Shown here in pieces: positions 19,450-30,634 of a stretch of DNA of 64,000 bases. How positions within the stretch are numbered: position 1 is the first letter of the stretch; each line of letters begins with the position of its first letter. Below the pieces are notes generated by a model that saw nothing but the letters and a program-made list of their open reading frames with translations, made no database searches and was not told the DNA's origin. The DNA comes from an uncultured Bacteroidia bacterium (GTDB taxonomy: Bacteria > Bacteroidota > Bacteroidia > Bacteroidales > UBA932): NCBI GenBank assembly GCA_902797035.1, contig CADBRH010000035.1, forward strand, positions 1 through 64,000, given 5' to 3'. Position numbers and translations under genes: made by a program.

Positions 19450-20115
19450 ATGCGAAGAATAGTAATCGACAAAGACTCGAGAGGCACGATAGCCATTTAT
19501 TGGACGATCACCGCGGTAATCGCGCTGTTGGCCGCGATACTGATCAAATCAGCGTGGATCCTTGTCCCCATACTCGTGATCCTGGCCGCTTTCGCTTTCT
19601 TCGTTTTCTGGTTCCATAGGGTTCCGGACCGTGATATTCCCGAAGGGGACGACTCCTTGGTCACATCGGTGGCAGACGGGAAAGTGGTTGTGATCGAGAG
19701 GGTTTACGAGGGAGAGTATTTCAAGGGCGACTGCATCCAGGTGTCAGTTTACATGGATTTCTTCGACGTGCACACGAATTTCTGGCCGGTGACCGGCGAG
19801 ATCTCATACTATAAATATCATCCCGGGAAGTACCTTCTCGCCTTCCTGCCTAAATCCTCCGAGAAAAACGAGCACTCCTCCACAGCCATCCGCAACTCAA
19901 GGGGAGAGGTGTTTTTCAAACAGATAGCCGGCACTTTCGCCCGCAGGATAGTCTGCTATTCCGAAGAGGGGATGAGTGTGGAGAGAGGCCACCAGTGCGG
20001 GATCATAAAATTCGGCTCAAGGATAGATATTTTCCTGCCTCTGGACTCCGAGATACTTGTCAAGGAGGGTGATTTCACCAAGGCGAGGATAACACCGATA
20101 GCGAGGCTTAAATAG
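19450..20115 (+). CDS. psd: Phosphatidylserine decarboxylase proenzyme (short form)
   Basis: Psd forms phosphatidylethanolamine from phosphatidylserine using a pyruvoyl group made by self-cleavage. The 221-residue protein is of the short type. It has two N-terminal membrane segments (residues 14-55), SVADGKVV, FDVHTNFWPVTG with the conserved His near 108, and cleavage motif FGS at 188-190, where Ser190 would become the pyruvoyl group. It starts one base after the cdsA stop. The phosphatidylserine synthase gene that often follows psd in Bacteroidota is not next door; the next gene is convergent ispG, overlapping by 8 nt. Confidence 0.93.
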   Translation: MRRIVIDKDSRGTIAIYWTITAVIALLAAILIKSAWILVPILVILAAFAFFVFWFHRVPDRDIPEGDDSLVTSVADGKVVVIERVYEGEYFKGDCIQVSVYMDFFDVHTNFWPVTGEISYYKYHPGKYLLAFLPKSSEKNEHSSTAIRNSRGEVFFKQIAGTFARRIVCYSEEGMSVERGHQCGIIKFGSRIDIFLPLDSEILVKEGDFTKARITPIARLK

Positions 20116-21454
20116 AGCCGTCTCCCTCGATCAACTCCAACAGACGATCGACCGCCTCATTCTCCGGGACATGTCTCATGAGAGGAGTTCTTCCTTTGTA
20201 GATAGAGACTTTCCCGTTGCCTTCACCGACATATCCCCAGTCAGCGTCCGCCATCTCTCCCGGACCGTTGACTACACATCCCATCACGGCGATGACAACG
20301 TCTTTCATATGTGAAGTCTTGGCTTTCACCTCGGCCAGGGCAGCCTTAAGATCGTACATTGTCCTCCCGCAGCCGGGGCAGGAGATATATTCCGGCCTGT
20401 AAAAGCGTCTTCTAGCCGCCTGCATCAACTCGTCAACAAGATACGCTCCCTTGCCGGACGCCTCGATCGAGACCGGGTTGCCCGCCTCATCCATGTACTC
20501 GCCGCTCAACTCGAGATCGTCAAGCTCCTTGTCCAGGAGCCTTTTGCCGAAATCGCAAGAGACATCCATGAGCAGGGTCTCGAAAGAAGGGGAGTGATAG
20601 GTGGCAAACGCTTTCCGTCCCTGTATCGAGACAGAGGTCATCGAGGAGACAATCCTTCTCTCATACCTTGCGGCGAGGTACCTCGCCACGGGTAATTCCG
20701 CCTCCGGATCCTCTGTAAGTGAGACCCTTATAGTGTCCCCGATCCCTTCTGACAGAAGAGTGGATATTCCCACGCACGACTTGATCCGCCCGCTATCCCC
20801 GTTCCCGGCCTCGGTGACTCCCAAATGCAGGGGGAAAACTGTCCCTGCGGCGGTCATCTCTGAATTGAAACACCTGTAAGCGTCAACCATGACCCTGGTG
20901 TTGCTCGATTTGAGGGACACCACAACGTCATGGAAATCCTCCTCCGCGCATATCCCCACCCATTCCATCGCGGCCTTTGCCATCGCTTCTGGTGTATCCC
21001 CGTATAGGTTGGTGATATAATCGCCAAGGGAGCCGTGATTCACTCCGACGCGGATAGCGGTCCCGTTATCAGCGCATATCCTGATCAACTCGCGGAACCG
21101 TCTGATCGCCTCGGAGTGGTCTTTGTGGAAATTGCCGGGATTGACCCGGACCTTCTCCACTATCGGCGCGACAGCGAAGGCCGTGTTTGATGAGAAATGA
21201 ATATCCGCGACCAGAGGAGTGTTGATCCCCTTTGCCCTGAGAGCCTCTTTAATACGCCTGACACTCTCCACATCATCCATCCCGGGAACGGTCACGCGGA
21301 TAATCTCCGCGCCCGCCTCCGCCAGCCTGACGCATTGGGCGACAGTGGCTTCCACATCAGATGTGTGGGTGTCGCACATCGTCTGGACAACGATGTGGCC
21401 ACCGTCACCGATCAGGACATCACCTACTCTCGCCGCCATTGTACACTTGCTCAT
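20108..21454 (-). CDS. ispG: (E)-4-hydroxy-3-methylbut-2-enyl-diphosphate synthase IspG
   Basis: IspG makes HMBPP in the MEP isoprenoid pathway with a [4Fe-4S] cluster. The 448-residue protein has the N-terminal TIM barrel (VVQTMCDTHTSDVEATVAQ, VADIHFSSNTAFA, KVRVNPGNF) and the C-terminal cluster domain with SCPGCGRT (Cys359, Cys362), GCVVNGPGE (Cys393, Glu400). Many Bacteroidota have a form of about 600 residues with a large central insert, whereas the E. coli enzyme has about 370. Here only about 80 extra residues remain (265-345). The ATG at 21454 overlaps the upstream PorT-like gene by 35 nt; ATG 21439 is an alternative. It is last in the ligA operon. Confidence 0.94.
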   Translation of the reverse strand: MSKCTMAARVGDVLIGDGGHIVVQTMCDTHTSDVEATVAQCVRLAEAGAEIIRVTVPGMDDVESVRRIKEALRAKGINTPLVADIHFSSNTAFAVAPIVEKVRVNPGNFHKDHSEAIRRFRELIRICADNGTAIRVGVNHGSLGDYITNLYGDTPEAMAKAAMEWVGICAEEDFHDVVVSLKSSNTRVMVDAYRCFNSEMTAAGTVFPLHLGVTEAGNGDSGRIKSCVGISTLLSEGIGDTIRVSLTEDPEAELPVARYLAARYERRIVSSMTSVSIQGRKAFATYHSPSFETLLMDVSCDFGKRLLDKELDDLELSGEYMDEAGNPVSIEASGKGAYLVDELMQAARRRFYRPEYISCPGCGRTMYDLKAALAEVKAKTSHMKDVVIAVMGCVVNGPGEMADADWGYVGEGNGKVSIYKGRTPLMRHVPENEAVDRLLELIEGDGSI

Positions 21455-22226
21455 ATGCCTCGCGTCTGATCTGCCCTTTTGTCTTTCCTGTACGTTTGGT
21501 GATCTGGAAATACAATCCCGCCGTCACCATGACGTCGAAAGGATAGGCGAACCTGTAGAAGTCCTTGCTCGCGTGATCGGGCCTGTAGAGGGAGCCCCAG
21601 GAGTAACGAACATCCCCGTTGACATGGAATTCCACAGGGTCGAACACGATCCCGAACCCGAGTCCGCCGGTCAGACCGTAATCAATGCGGTAATCCCATT
21701 CCCTGAAATCGTTCCGTATCTCTTCGGGAACATTTTCCCCGATCCTCTCGATCGAAAGCCTGTAACCTCCGTAAACCCCGGCATCCACCATGACCTTGAA
21801 ATGAAGACCGTCGGAATGGAAATGAGCCATCAGAGGCACCTCCACCAAGTCGATGATCGCTTTCTCCGCCCCCTCCAGGGTTGGGGTTATCCCGGTCTCC
21901 TTGTTCTCTTTGAACTGGTAGCCCTCATGGCTGTAACGAACACCACCCTTCAGGCCGAAATTGGGGCTGCCGTCGAACAGCTTGCCGTACTTGGTCACGA
22001 AAACACCGTACGTTCCGGGGACGAAAAGGTTGCCCTGGGTCTTTGAGGGATTGAACTGCATCCTGCTGACCGAAGCCCCGTACTCCACGCCGATGATGGT
22101 GTAGTCATTTAGCGAGAACACCTTTTTCAGGGAGTCGGCCGGCAGAGTGTCCTGCGCCAGCAGAGTCCCGGAAAAAAGGGCCAGCGAGATCAACACGGTT
22201 CCTATGCGCTTTATTCTCAATCCCAT
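21420..22226 (-). CDS. PorT-like outer-membrane beta-barrel protein
   Basis: This is a predicted outer-membrane protein of unknown role. The 268-residue protein has a signal peptide (MGLRIKRIGTVLISLALFSG, cleavage near LLAQD). Alternating beta-strand segments rich in Tyr/Gly follow, for example NFGLKGGVRYSHEGYQF and YGLTGGLGFGIVFDPVEF, as in the outer-membrane-beta-barrel/PorT family. The spacer to the lipoprotein gene upstream is 4 nt. PorT itself belongs to the type IX secretion system, but I cannot tell an authentic PorT from general family members, and no other Por genes are in the window. Confidence 0.7.
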   Translation of the reverse strand: MGLRIKRIGTVLISLALFSGTLLAQDTLPADSLKKVFSLNDYTIIGVEYGASVSRMQFNPSKTQGNLFVPGTYGVFVTKYGKLFDGSPNFGLKGGVRYSHEGYQFKENKETGITPTLEGAEKAIIDLVEVPLMAHFHSDGLHFKVMVDAGVYGGYRLSIERIGENVPEEIRNDFREWDYRIDYGLTGGLGFGIVFDPVEFHVNGDVRYSWGSLYRPDHASKDFYRFAYPFDVMVTAGLYFQITKRTGKTKGQIRREAYEQVYNGGESR

Positions 22227-22230
22227 GTGA

Positions 22231-24021
22231 TTAGTCTTTCATGAATTCCTTTATGTCGAGATCTTGAGTTATCTCGCTTTTCTCGGGTATGTCGAACGTG
22301 TCCTGGCCGCCCGTCTTGAGGAACCTGACCTTCTCGGGTTGCCTGTGCTCGAGGAGGTTTCCCGTGTCGACGAGCCCGTTCCGGTTGATATCCTCGGTGA
22401 TCCTTATGCAGTATTTACCCTTTTTCAGATAAGGGAAAAGAAGGCTTCGGTCGCTGTCCACGACGTACTCGAACAGGATTTTCTGCTTCTTGTCGTCGAG
22501 CATGTGGATGATATATTTCTCGTTGACACCGCTAAGGTTCAGGGTGAAGGAGCTCAGGTCCTCGCCCTTCGGCAAAGAGACTTTGACTTTGGTGCTGTCA
22601 TTCCAGTACCCGTTGATATCCTTGAATACCCGGTGAGGCACCTTGAACACATACTCGTATCCGTCGAGGATCTCCACATCCGGAGTGATGACATATCTTC
22701 TCAGGTTGGCGGAGTCACGCTCGATCGTGAAACGCTCGTCCCGCTCCACCTGCTTCGGGTTGATGGAATAGAAAGCCAGGCTGTCGAAATAACCCAGGAA
22801 CGGAGGGCTGGCGAACTCCATGATTATGCCTTCAAGCTCGAATCTCTCGGGAGTCGCGGTGAGACTGATAGGGCATATCGTGTCTTTGTGCTCGACTGGT
22901 TTCCTGGTCCTGCCTTTGGGCTTGTTCTCATCGACAAGAGGCACCTCCTCGGTCACCGGGGCGAGAATGCCCAGGGTGTCGGTCTTCCAATACTTCACAG
23001 ATAGCTTGAGCGTGTCAGGCATCCTCCTCGAGTCATTTATCCAGAGCAGCAGGCAATCCTTGGGAGCGTTGAACTCCGTGATCACATTCTCGGCGGGGAA
23101 CCCCTTGAACCACAGCGAGTCTATCCTGGTGTCCGGGGCAAGGAAAGTGATATAGGCTGATCTGTCAGACGTCCTCATCTTGTTCATCAGCATCTGCTTG
23201 GAGGGTCGCTCCCTGAACACATTCAAGACGATGTCCGATTCTCTCGACAAGCAGGAAAGAGTGTCTTTCGCGTCGAATTTCATGAGCTCCGGCAGGGTGT
23301 CGTTCACCACCCGGACGGGTCTCAGCAAAGTGTCCAGGAAAGCGATTTTATCCTCGTCGGGCTCGTAAAGATTGTTGTTGTTGGCGTCAATGACCGCGTA
23401 CGCCCTGTAAAGGGTATCTTTGATATTCCTGATCGAAAAGTATCCCCATTCGTCGGTCTTGGAAGAGGCCACCGGCCTTTGTAGGAAAACCGCGGAGTCG
23501 CTGTGGTCCTTGTAGAGCATCACAGTGGCCCCGGATATCGGTTTCAAGTCATTGCAGTCGTACACTGACCCGGTCACGAACATCGAGTCCAACGTGGGGC
23601 CGGTGGAGAAGAATGTCGTGAAGCCAGGGAACATGTTGCCCTCGTTGTTGTCGGCGACGGCTCCAGTGAGCTCGAGGGTGTAAGTCAGGTCGGGAATCAA
23701 ATCCTCCTCGAAATACACGACAACGCTCTTACCCTTAATCTTATACTTGGGCGCTTTCTGCTGGGGAGGGGAGAGGTAGATCCCTTTGGGCTCCTTGACG
23801 ACCACATATTCATTGAACGTGAACACGATCTCCAACCCTTTGACGGGAACGTTGACGGATCCCGGCTTGGGCGAGACCTTGACGATCACCGGAGGGATCG
23901 TGTCTTTCAGGCCGCCCTTCGGGGCCTGTGTCGTGTTCGCGCATGAATGCGAGAACATCGACATGACGATTACGGCCGCCACGGGGATTAAAGGGAAATA
24001 TCTGGACAGGAATCTTCTCAT
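22231..24021 (-). CDS. Lipoprotein with N-terminal Ig-like (Big_5) domain
   Basis: The function is not known. The 596-residue protein has a lipoprotein signal with lipobox-like FSHSC (Cys27). An Ig-like domain follows (about 42-125: PPVIVKVSPKPGSVNVPVKG, then IVFTFNEYV). Next comes a carboxypeptidase-regulatory-like fold (VTGSVYDCNDLKPISGATVMLY, 150-215), and the rest is long, beta-rich and undefined. It starts inside the relA 3' end with a 4-nt overlap and is followed by the PorT-like gene after 4 nt. Members of this family are widespread in Bacteroidota and are presumably envelope proteins. Confidence 0.75.
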   Translation of the reverse strand: MRRFLSRYFPLIPVAAVIVMSMFSHSCANTTQAPKGGLKDTIPPVIVKVSPKPGSVNVPVKGLEIVFTFNEYVVVKEPKGIYLSPPQQKAPKYKIKGKSVVVYFEEDLIPDLTYTLELTGAVADNNEGNMFPGFTTFFSTGPTLDSMFVTGSVYDCNDLKPISGATVMLYKDHSDSAVFLQRPVASSKTDEWGYFSIRNIKDTLYRAYAVIDANNNNLYEPDEDKIAFLDTLLRPVRVVNDTLPELMKFDAKDTLSCLSRESDIVLNVFRERPSKQMLMNKMRTSDRSAYITFLAPDTRIDSLWFKGFPAENVITEFNAPKDCLLLWINDSRRMPDTLKLSVKYWKTDTLGILAPVTEEVPLVDENKPKGRTRKPVEHKDTICPISLTATPERFELEGIIMEFASPPFLGYFDSLAFYSINPKQVERDERFTIERDSANLRRYVITPDVEILDGYEYVFKVPHRVFKDINGYWNDSTKVKVSLPKGEDLSSFTLNLSGVNEKYIIHMLDDKKQKILFEYVVDSDRSLLFPYLKKGKYCIRITEDINRNGLVDTGNLLEHRQPEKVRFLKTGGQDTFDIPEKSEITQDLDIKEFMKD

Positions 24022-26255
24022 AACTCTATTCTGGCAACGTTCTGTATGCCCTCGATCGACCCCAGTTTGCGGATCATCCTGTCCAGGGCCGAGCGGTCGT
24101 GCACACTCAAGTCTATATACCCTTCAAATATCCCGCCGTCAGTGCTCAGATACACTTTTTTCATATTAACTCCCATTACCAGTGAGATGTACCTGGAGAT
24201 CTCGTTCAGCAGCCCGAGGCGGTCAATACCCTTTATGGAGATCCTGACGGGGAACGCCTTCATCTCCCCGTCGTTCTCCCAGCGGGGTGTGACGACCCGG
24301 TCACCATGCTTGGAGGCTATGCTGTCAGCTACAGGGCAGGTTTTCTTATGGACAGTGACAGTCCCGTCCGGATTCGCGATCCCTATGACCGCGTCGCCAG
24401 GGATCGGCTGGCAACAAGAGGCGATGACGTATTTCTCCTTCTCTTTACCGCCTTGCTGGGACTGGGGGTCCCTGCGGCGTGAGAACAGTGAGAAGGGCCA
24501 ATACAGATTGCTCTTGACCGGAGCTGTGGGTGTAAGATAGTCACCGAGCGTGTTGACAGGGATTATGCCCAACCCTACACGGAAATACAATTCCTCGGCG
24601 CTTCTGCCAGGCACGTTCAATTTCTTGCAAAGGATCTCCTCAGAGTCGGGATTCAGCCTGTAACCAAGGGAATCCAACTGGCTCTGTACCATATTCCTTC
24701 CTACTCGCGCGATCTCGATCTTATCCGCTTTGAAATAGTCGATCACGACATTGCGGGCGTGTCTGGTTTGTAGGAACTTCAGCCATTCCTGTTTCGGGCG
24801 CTCGTTCTCCGCCGTGATTATCTCGACCTGGTCGCCCGTCTTCAAGACGTGGGAGAGAGGGACAAGCCTCATGTTCACCTTAGCCGCGATGGCCTTGTTA
24901 CCGATCTCCGTGTGAATCCCGTACGCGAAATCCAGTGCAGTCGCCCCCTTCTGGATAGTCTTTTGCTCGCCTTTCGGGGTGAAAACCGTTATCTCTCCGC
25001 TCGTGAGGTCGTTATGGATGATGTCCAGGAGCTCGAGGGCGTTCACATCGGGGCTTACGAGAATCTCCTTGACCTTGGCGAGCCATTTATCCATCTCGCT
25101 GTCGTTCTCGCTGATATAGCCTTCCTGCTTATACGCCCAATGCGCGGCGATTCCCTTCTCCGCGATGTCATCCATCCTCTTGGACCTGATCTGGACCTCG
25201 ATCCAGATTCCCCTATGGCTCATCAGGGTGCAATGCAGGGCCTCGTACCCGTTACTCTTGGGGTGTTTAACCCAATCCCGGACACGGTCGTCCTTGAAAC
25301 GGTATATGCCTGAAATGATCGAGAAAATATGGTAGCACTGGTCTCGCTCGGAGTCATTGGTATGAGTGTCCGGAGTGAAAACAATCCTCAAGGCGTAGAG
25401 GTCATAGACCTGCTCGAAGGATATGTTCTTAGTCCGCATCTTATGCCAAATCGAGTAGGGGGTCTTGACCCTCTTCTTTATGATGAAATCGAAACCGGCC
25501 TTCCGCAACGCGGTGTCTATCGGGACAATGAACTCGTCGATCTGCATCTCGAGATCGTTGATGTTCTTGTTCACCAGGCCTGTGATCTCCTTGTAGGCGT
25601 CCGGCTCCTTGTACTTGAGCCAGATGTTCTCCATCTCGGACTTGATCTCGTACAGACCGAGCCTGTGGGCCAGGGGGATGAATATGAACATTGTCTCGCT
25701 CAGTATCTTGTCCCTCTTGTACTCTGGCATAGAGTCAATGGTCCTGCAGTTGTGCAGCCTGTCCGCGAGTTTGATCAGCACGACGCGGACGTCGTCGTTC
25801 AGAGTGAGCAGGATCCTCTTGAAATTCTCCGCCTGAAGACTCTCCGAGTACACCCCTTCAAGCTTCTTGGAGCGGTCCTCGTTGTCGAGGACGTTCTTGA
25901 TTTTAGTCAAGCCGTCCACCAGGCTGGCTATCTTGTCCCCGAAGAGGTTCCTCAGATCCTCGACGGTATACGCCGTGTCCTCCACCACATCGTGCAGAAG
26001 GGCGGCGGCGATGGATTTGTAGCCGAGGCCGATGTCACAAACCACGATCTTGGCGACCTCGATCGGATGTATGATATACGGTCCTCCGGAGCGACGCCTG
26101 ACATTCTTGTGGGCCTCGTTGGCGAAATCGAAGGCCTTCTGGACAACATCCAACTCCTCTTGGTTAGCGCATCTTTTGGCGGCCGCCTCCTTCAACTGGG
26201 AGTAGGCCTCTCGTATAACAACGTAGTCTTCTTCTGTGAACCTTGAGAAACTCAT
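24018..26255 (-). CDS. Bifunctional (p)ppGpp synthetase/hydrolase (RelA/SpoT)
   Basis: This enzyme makes and degrades the stringent-response alarmone (p)ppGpp. The 745-residue protein has the HD hydrolase domain (YIIHPIEVAKIV, AAALLHDVVEDT and LVKLADRLHN-like IKLADRLHNCRT). The synthetase domain is near 240-350 (YSIWHKMRTK, YDLYALRIVF, HPKSNGYEALH), the TGS domain near 400-460 (VFTPKGE) and the C-terminal ACT domain at 665-745. The intact HD motif argues for a bifunctional enzyme rather than a synthetase-only RelA. It sits in the middle of the ligA operon. Confidence 0.95.
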   Translation of the reverse strand: MSFSRFTEEDYVVIREAYSQLKEAAAKRCANQEELDVVQKAFDFANEAHKNVRRRSGGPYIIHPIEVAKIVVCDIGLGYKSIAAALLHDVVEDTAYTVEDLRNLFGDKIASLVDGLTKIKNVLDNEDRSKKLEGVYSESLQAENFKRILLTLNDDVRVVLIKLADRLHNCRTIDSMPEYKRDKILSETMFIFIPLAHRLGLYEIKSEMENIWLKYKEPDAYKEITGLVNKNINDLEMQIDEFIVPIDTALRKAGFDFIIKKRVKTPYSIWHKMRTKNISFEQVYDLYALRIVFTPDTHTNDSERDQCYHIFSIISGIYRFKDDRVRDWVKHPKSNGYEALHCTLMSHRGIWIEVQIRSKRMDDIAEKGIAAHWAYKQEGYISENDSEMDKWLAKVKEILVSPDVNALELLDIIHNDLTSGEITVFTPKGEQKTIQKGATALDFAYGIHTEIGNKAIAAKVNMRLVPLSHVLKTGDQVEIITAENERPKQEWLKFLQTRHARNVVIDYFKADKIEIARVGRNMVQSQLDSLGYRLNPDSEEILCKKLNVPGRSAEELYFRVGLGIIPVNTLGDYLTPTAPVKSNLYWPFSLFSRRRDPQSQQGGKEKEKYVIASCCQPIPGDAVIGIANPDGTVTVHKKTCPVADSIASKHGDRVVTPRWENDGEMKAFPVRISIKGIDRLGLLNEISRYISLVMGVNMKKVYLSTDGGIFEGYIDLSVHDRSALDRMIRKLGSIEGIQNVARIEL

Positions 26256-26259
26256 GACT

Positions 26260-27231
26260 CTATGACTCTCGCGACGACAACCTGGCCTCTTTCTCCATCT
26301 TGTCCACCATCTGGAAAGAGTATGAGAATTGGGCCCCGTACAGTATTATGAGCCAACCGAACCGCAGCCACATCATGAAAAGCGGAAGCGCGGCCACGGC
26401 CCCGTAAACAGCGTTTATATTTGTTACCAAGACTTGGGTCTCCAGATAAAGGTACTGAAGCGCGGTAAACGCGATGCCTGCCCAGAGGGCGGCTTTAAGG
26501 GCGAAACGGTAATCCACATAAGTCGCCGGGATGAATTTGTACATCGCTGACAACGTCATCACAGCGACTCCTCCGAATATGATCCAGCCGAGGAAGGACT
26601 TAATCTTGTCAGTGATCCCGATACTGTTCGGGATCAAGTCCAGGACATGGGAATACACGACGGTTCCGGCGAAGAAGATCAAGACAATGAACGGGATAAG
26701 TATCATGATGACGATATCTATCCCGTAACTTTTCAACGCCTTCCTTTTGGGCTTGCGCACATGCCATACATTGTTGAAGACCTTCTCCACGCGGTTCATC
26801 ATCCAGATGACGAGCCAGACGAAAGAAAGGGCTGTGATCAGGCCGAACACCCCGGACTTTGAAGCGTCGATTATATTGGAGGCGCCTTTCATCATGGTAT
26901 CGATCACGGTCTGGTTGATGTCAGCTGAATAGAGGGCGTCCCTCAGGAGATTCTCGAGCCCGAAACCGCTTGTGACCGCGAAGCAGACAGCGACGAGCGG
27001 CACCACAGCCAAAGTACAGAAGTAGCTCAAAGCCACGGACTGGAACCCGATTTTCTCGTCAGCGAAGTTCTTCAGGGCGTCAACCACGACCTTAATGTCC
27101 CTGATGAGCCTGGCCTTGGCATTCGATAGCTCGTCAAGGTTGAAATGCCAGATGTCATGCCCGATGAACTTGCTCAGCCACCGGGTGTAGGTCTTGACCT
27201 TGAACACTATCCTTCCGAACCAATTCGCCAT
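26260..27231 (-). CDS. YihY/BrkB family inner-membrane protein
   Basis: This membrane protein belongs to the YihY (formerly RNase BN / BrkB) family, whose function is unsettled. The 323-residue protein has about six membrane segments, the conserved YFCTLAVVPLVAVCFAVTSG after a soluble N-terminal region, FVWLVIWMMNRVEKVFNNVW in the middle, and YGAVAALPLFMMWLRFGWLI near the end. It is 3 nt from ligA and 4 nt from relA, so it is transcribed within this operon. The old RNase BN label for this family has been withdrawn and should not be used. Confidence 0.85.
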   Translation of the reverse strand: MANWFGRIVFKVKTYTRWLSKFIGHDIWHFNLDELSNAKARLIRDIKVVVDALKNFADEKIGFQSVALSYFCTLAVVPLVAVCFAVTSGFGLENLLRDALYSADINQTVIDTMMKGASNIIDASKSGVFGLITALSFVWLVIWMMNRVEKVFNNVWHVRKPKRKALKSYGIDIVIMILIPFIVLIFFAGTVVYSHVLDLIPNSIGITDKIKSFLGWIIFGGVAVMTLSAMYKFIPATYVDYRFALKAALWAGIAFTALQYLYLETQVLVTNINAVYGAVAALPLFMMWLRFGWLIILYGAQFSYSFQMVDKMEKEARLSSRES

Positions 27232-27234
27232 AGC

Positions 27235-29298
<2,064 letters not shown>

Positions 29299-29307
29299 TT
29301 AAAGATA

Positions 29308-29315
29308 CAAATTTA
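29308..29315 (-). promoter_or_regulatory. Candidate -7 box for the ligA operon
   Basis: The minus strand reads TAAATTTG, 24 nt before the ligA ATG. It lies back to back with the pfkA box at 29349-29356. No TTG element at the expected distance is visible. Confidence 0.45.
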
Positions 29316-29348
29316 GCGAAAAATCGCCGATAATTTCCAGAAATGGAT

Positions 29349-29356
29349 TAAATTTG
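29349..29356 (+). promoter_or_regulatory. Candidate -7 box for pfkA
   Basis: TAAATTTG, 48 nt before the pfkA ATG. The upstream TTG element is not obvious. Confidence 0.45.
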
Positions 29357-29404
29357 TGTCCTTGAGAAAGGACGATAATTATATTATTCAACATAACATC
29401 TATC

Positions 29405-30634
29405 ATGAAAGATTCGATCATCATCCTCTGCGGCGGAGGCCCCGCTCCCGGAATGAACACAGTCGTGTTCTCAGTGGCCAAGACTTTCCTTTCCTACGGT
29501 TACAGAGTCATCGGACTCCACGAGGGCTACACCGGCCTGTTCAACAAGAACCCCCGTTTTGAGGATATTGATTTCCTGAAGGCTGACGCTTATTTCAACA
29601 GGGGAGGCTCCTATCTCCAGATGAGCCGTTTCAAGCCGACCAACGAGGATTTCGAGAAGAATTTCAATCTCTCGCTTTTCCAGGACAACAACGTCAAGCT
29701 TCTTGTCACTGTGGGTGGTGACGACACAGCGTCGACCGCCAACAGGATCGCCAAGTTCCTTGAGGCCAGGAATTACCCTATCCACAACATCCACGTCCCC
29801 AAGACAATCGACAACGACCTTCCGCTTCCTGACAACGCCCCCACCTTCGGGTTCAACTCGGCGAAGAACGAGGGCGCTCACATCGCCCGTACCGTCTATG
29901 AGGACGCCCGCACATCCGGCAACTGGCTTCTCATCTCAGCCATGGGACGCTCTGCCGGCCATCTCGCCCTCGGTATCGGCGAGGCCACCCATTGCCCCAT
30001 GACCATCATCCCCGAGATGTTCAACAAGACCAGCATCTCCGTCGACAAAATCATCAAGCTCACACTCTCCGCCATCCTGAAGAGGAGGCTCTTAGGGATC
30101 CGCTACGGCACCGTGGTTGTCGCCGAGGGTGTCTTCCATGACCTCGAGGCCGAGGATATCAAGGCTACCGGAGTCCACATGACCTATGACGAGCACGGCC
30201 ACCCGGAGCTAGGCAAGATCAGCAAGGCTGTCCTCTTCAACGACATTCTCGAGAAGGAATTCAAGAAGGTCGGGATGAAGGTCAAGACCCGCCCGGTGGA
30301 GATCGGTTACGACGTCCGTTGCCAGGACCCTGTCGCCTACGACCTCTCGTACTGCACCGAGCTGGCCATGGGCGTCTATGAGCTCTTCACTAAGGGAGAG
30401 ACCGGATGCATGGTCTATGTTGATGTTAACGGGAATCCTAAGCCGTTGTATCTCAAGGATCTGCAGAACGAGGAAGGCAAGATTCCCCCGCGCCGCGTGG
30501 ACATCGACGGCGGCATAGCCGGGAACTACTACAAGCACATCTGCGACTACATCACCCCGGAGGACTACGAGGCCGCCAAGGCGATCATCCCGAATCCCGA
30601 GGAGTATGATTTCAAGAAGATTCTAAACTGGTAG
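29405..30634 (+). CDS. pfkA: 6-phosphofructokinase, probably pyrophosphate-dependent
   Basis: The enzyme phosphorylates fructose 6-phosphate in glycolysis. The 409-residue protein has the phosphofructokinase fold with LCGGGPAPGMN at the N terminus. The motif at 104-107 is GGDD where ATP-dependent enzymes have GGDGS, and PKTIDND follows at 132-138; known PPi enzymes share the GGDD aspartate and the lysine before TIDND. MGRSAGHLA binds substrate. From this I infer PPi use, which would make the step reversible. ATG 29405 gives a normal start. The 3' end overlaps the convergent GH13 gene by 12 nt, with a terminator just beyond. Confidence 0.9.
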   Translation: MKDSIIILCGGGPAPGMNTVVFSVAKTFLSYGYRVIGLHEGYTGLFNKNPRFEDIDFLKADAYFNRGGSYLQMSRFKPTNEDFEKNFNLSLFQDNNVKLLVTVGGDDTASTANRIAKFLEARNYPIHNIHVPKTIDNDLPLPDNAPTFGFNSAKNEGAHIARTVYEDARTSGNWLLISAMGRSAGHLALGIGEATHCPMTIIPEMFNKTSISVDKIIKLTLSAILKRRLLGIRYGTVVVAEGVFHDLEAEDIKATGVHMTYDEHGHPELGKISKAVLFNDILEKEFKKVGMKVKTRPVEIGYDVRCQDPVAYDLSYCTELAMGVYELFTKGETGCMVYVDVNGNPKPLYLKDLQNEEGKIPPRRVDIDGGIAGNYYKHICDYITPEDYEAAKAIIPNPEEYDFKKILNW

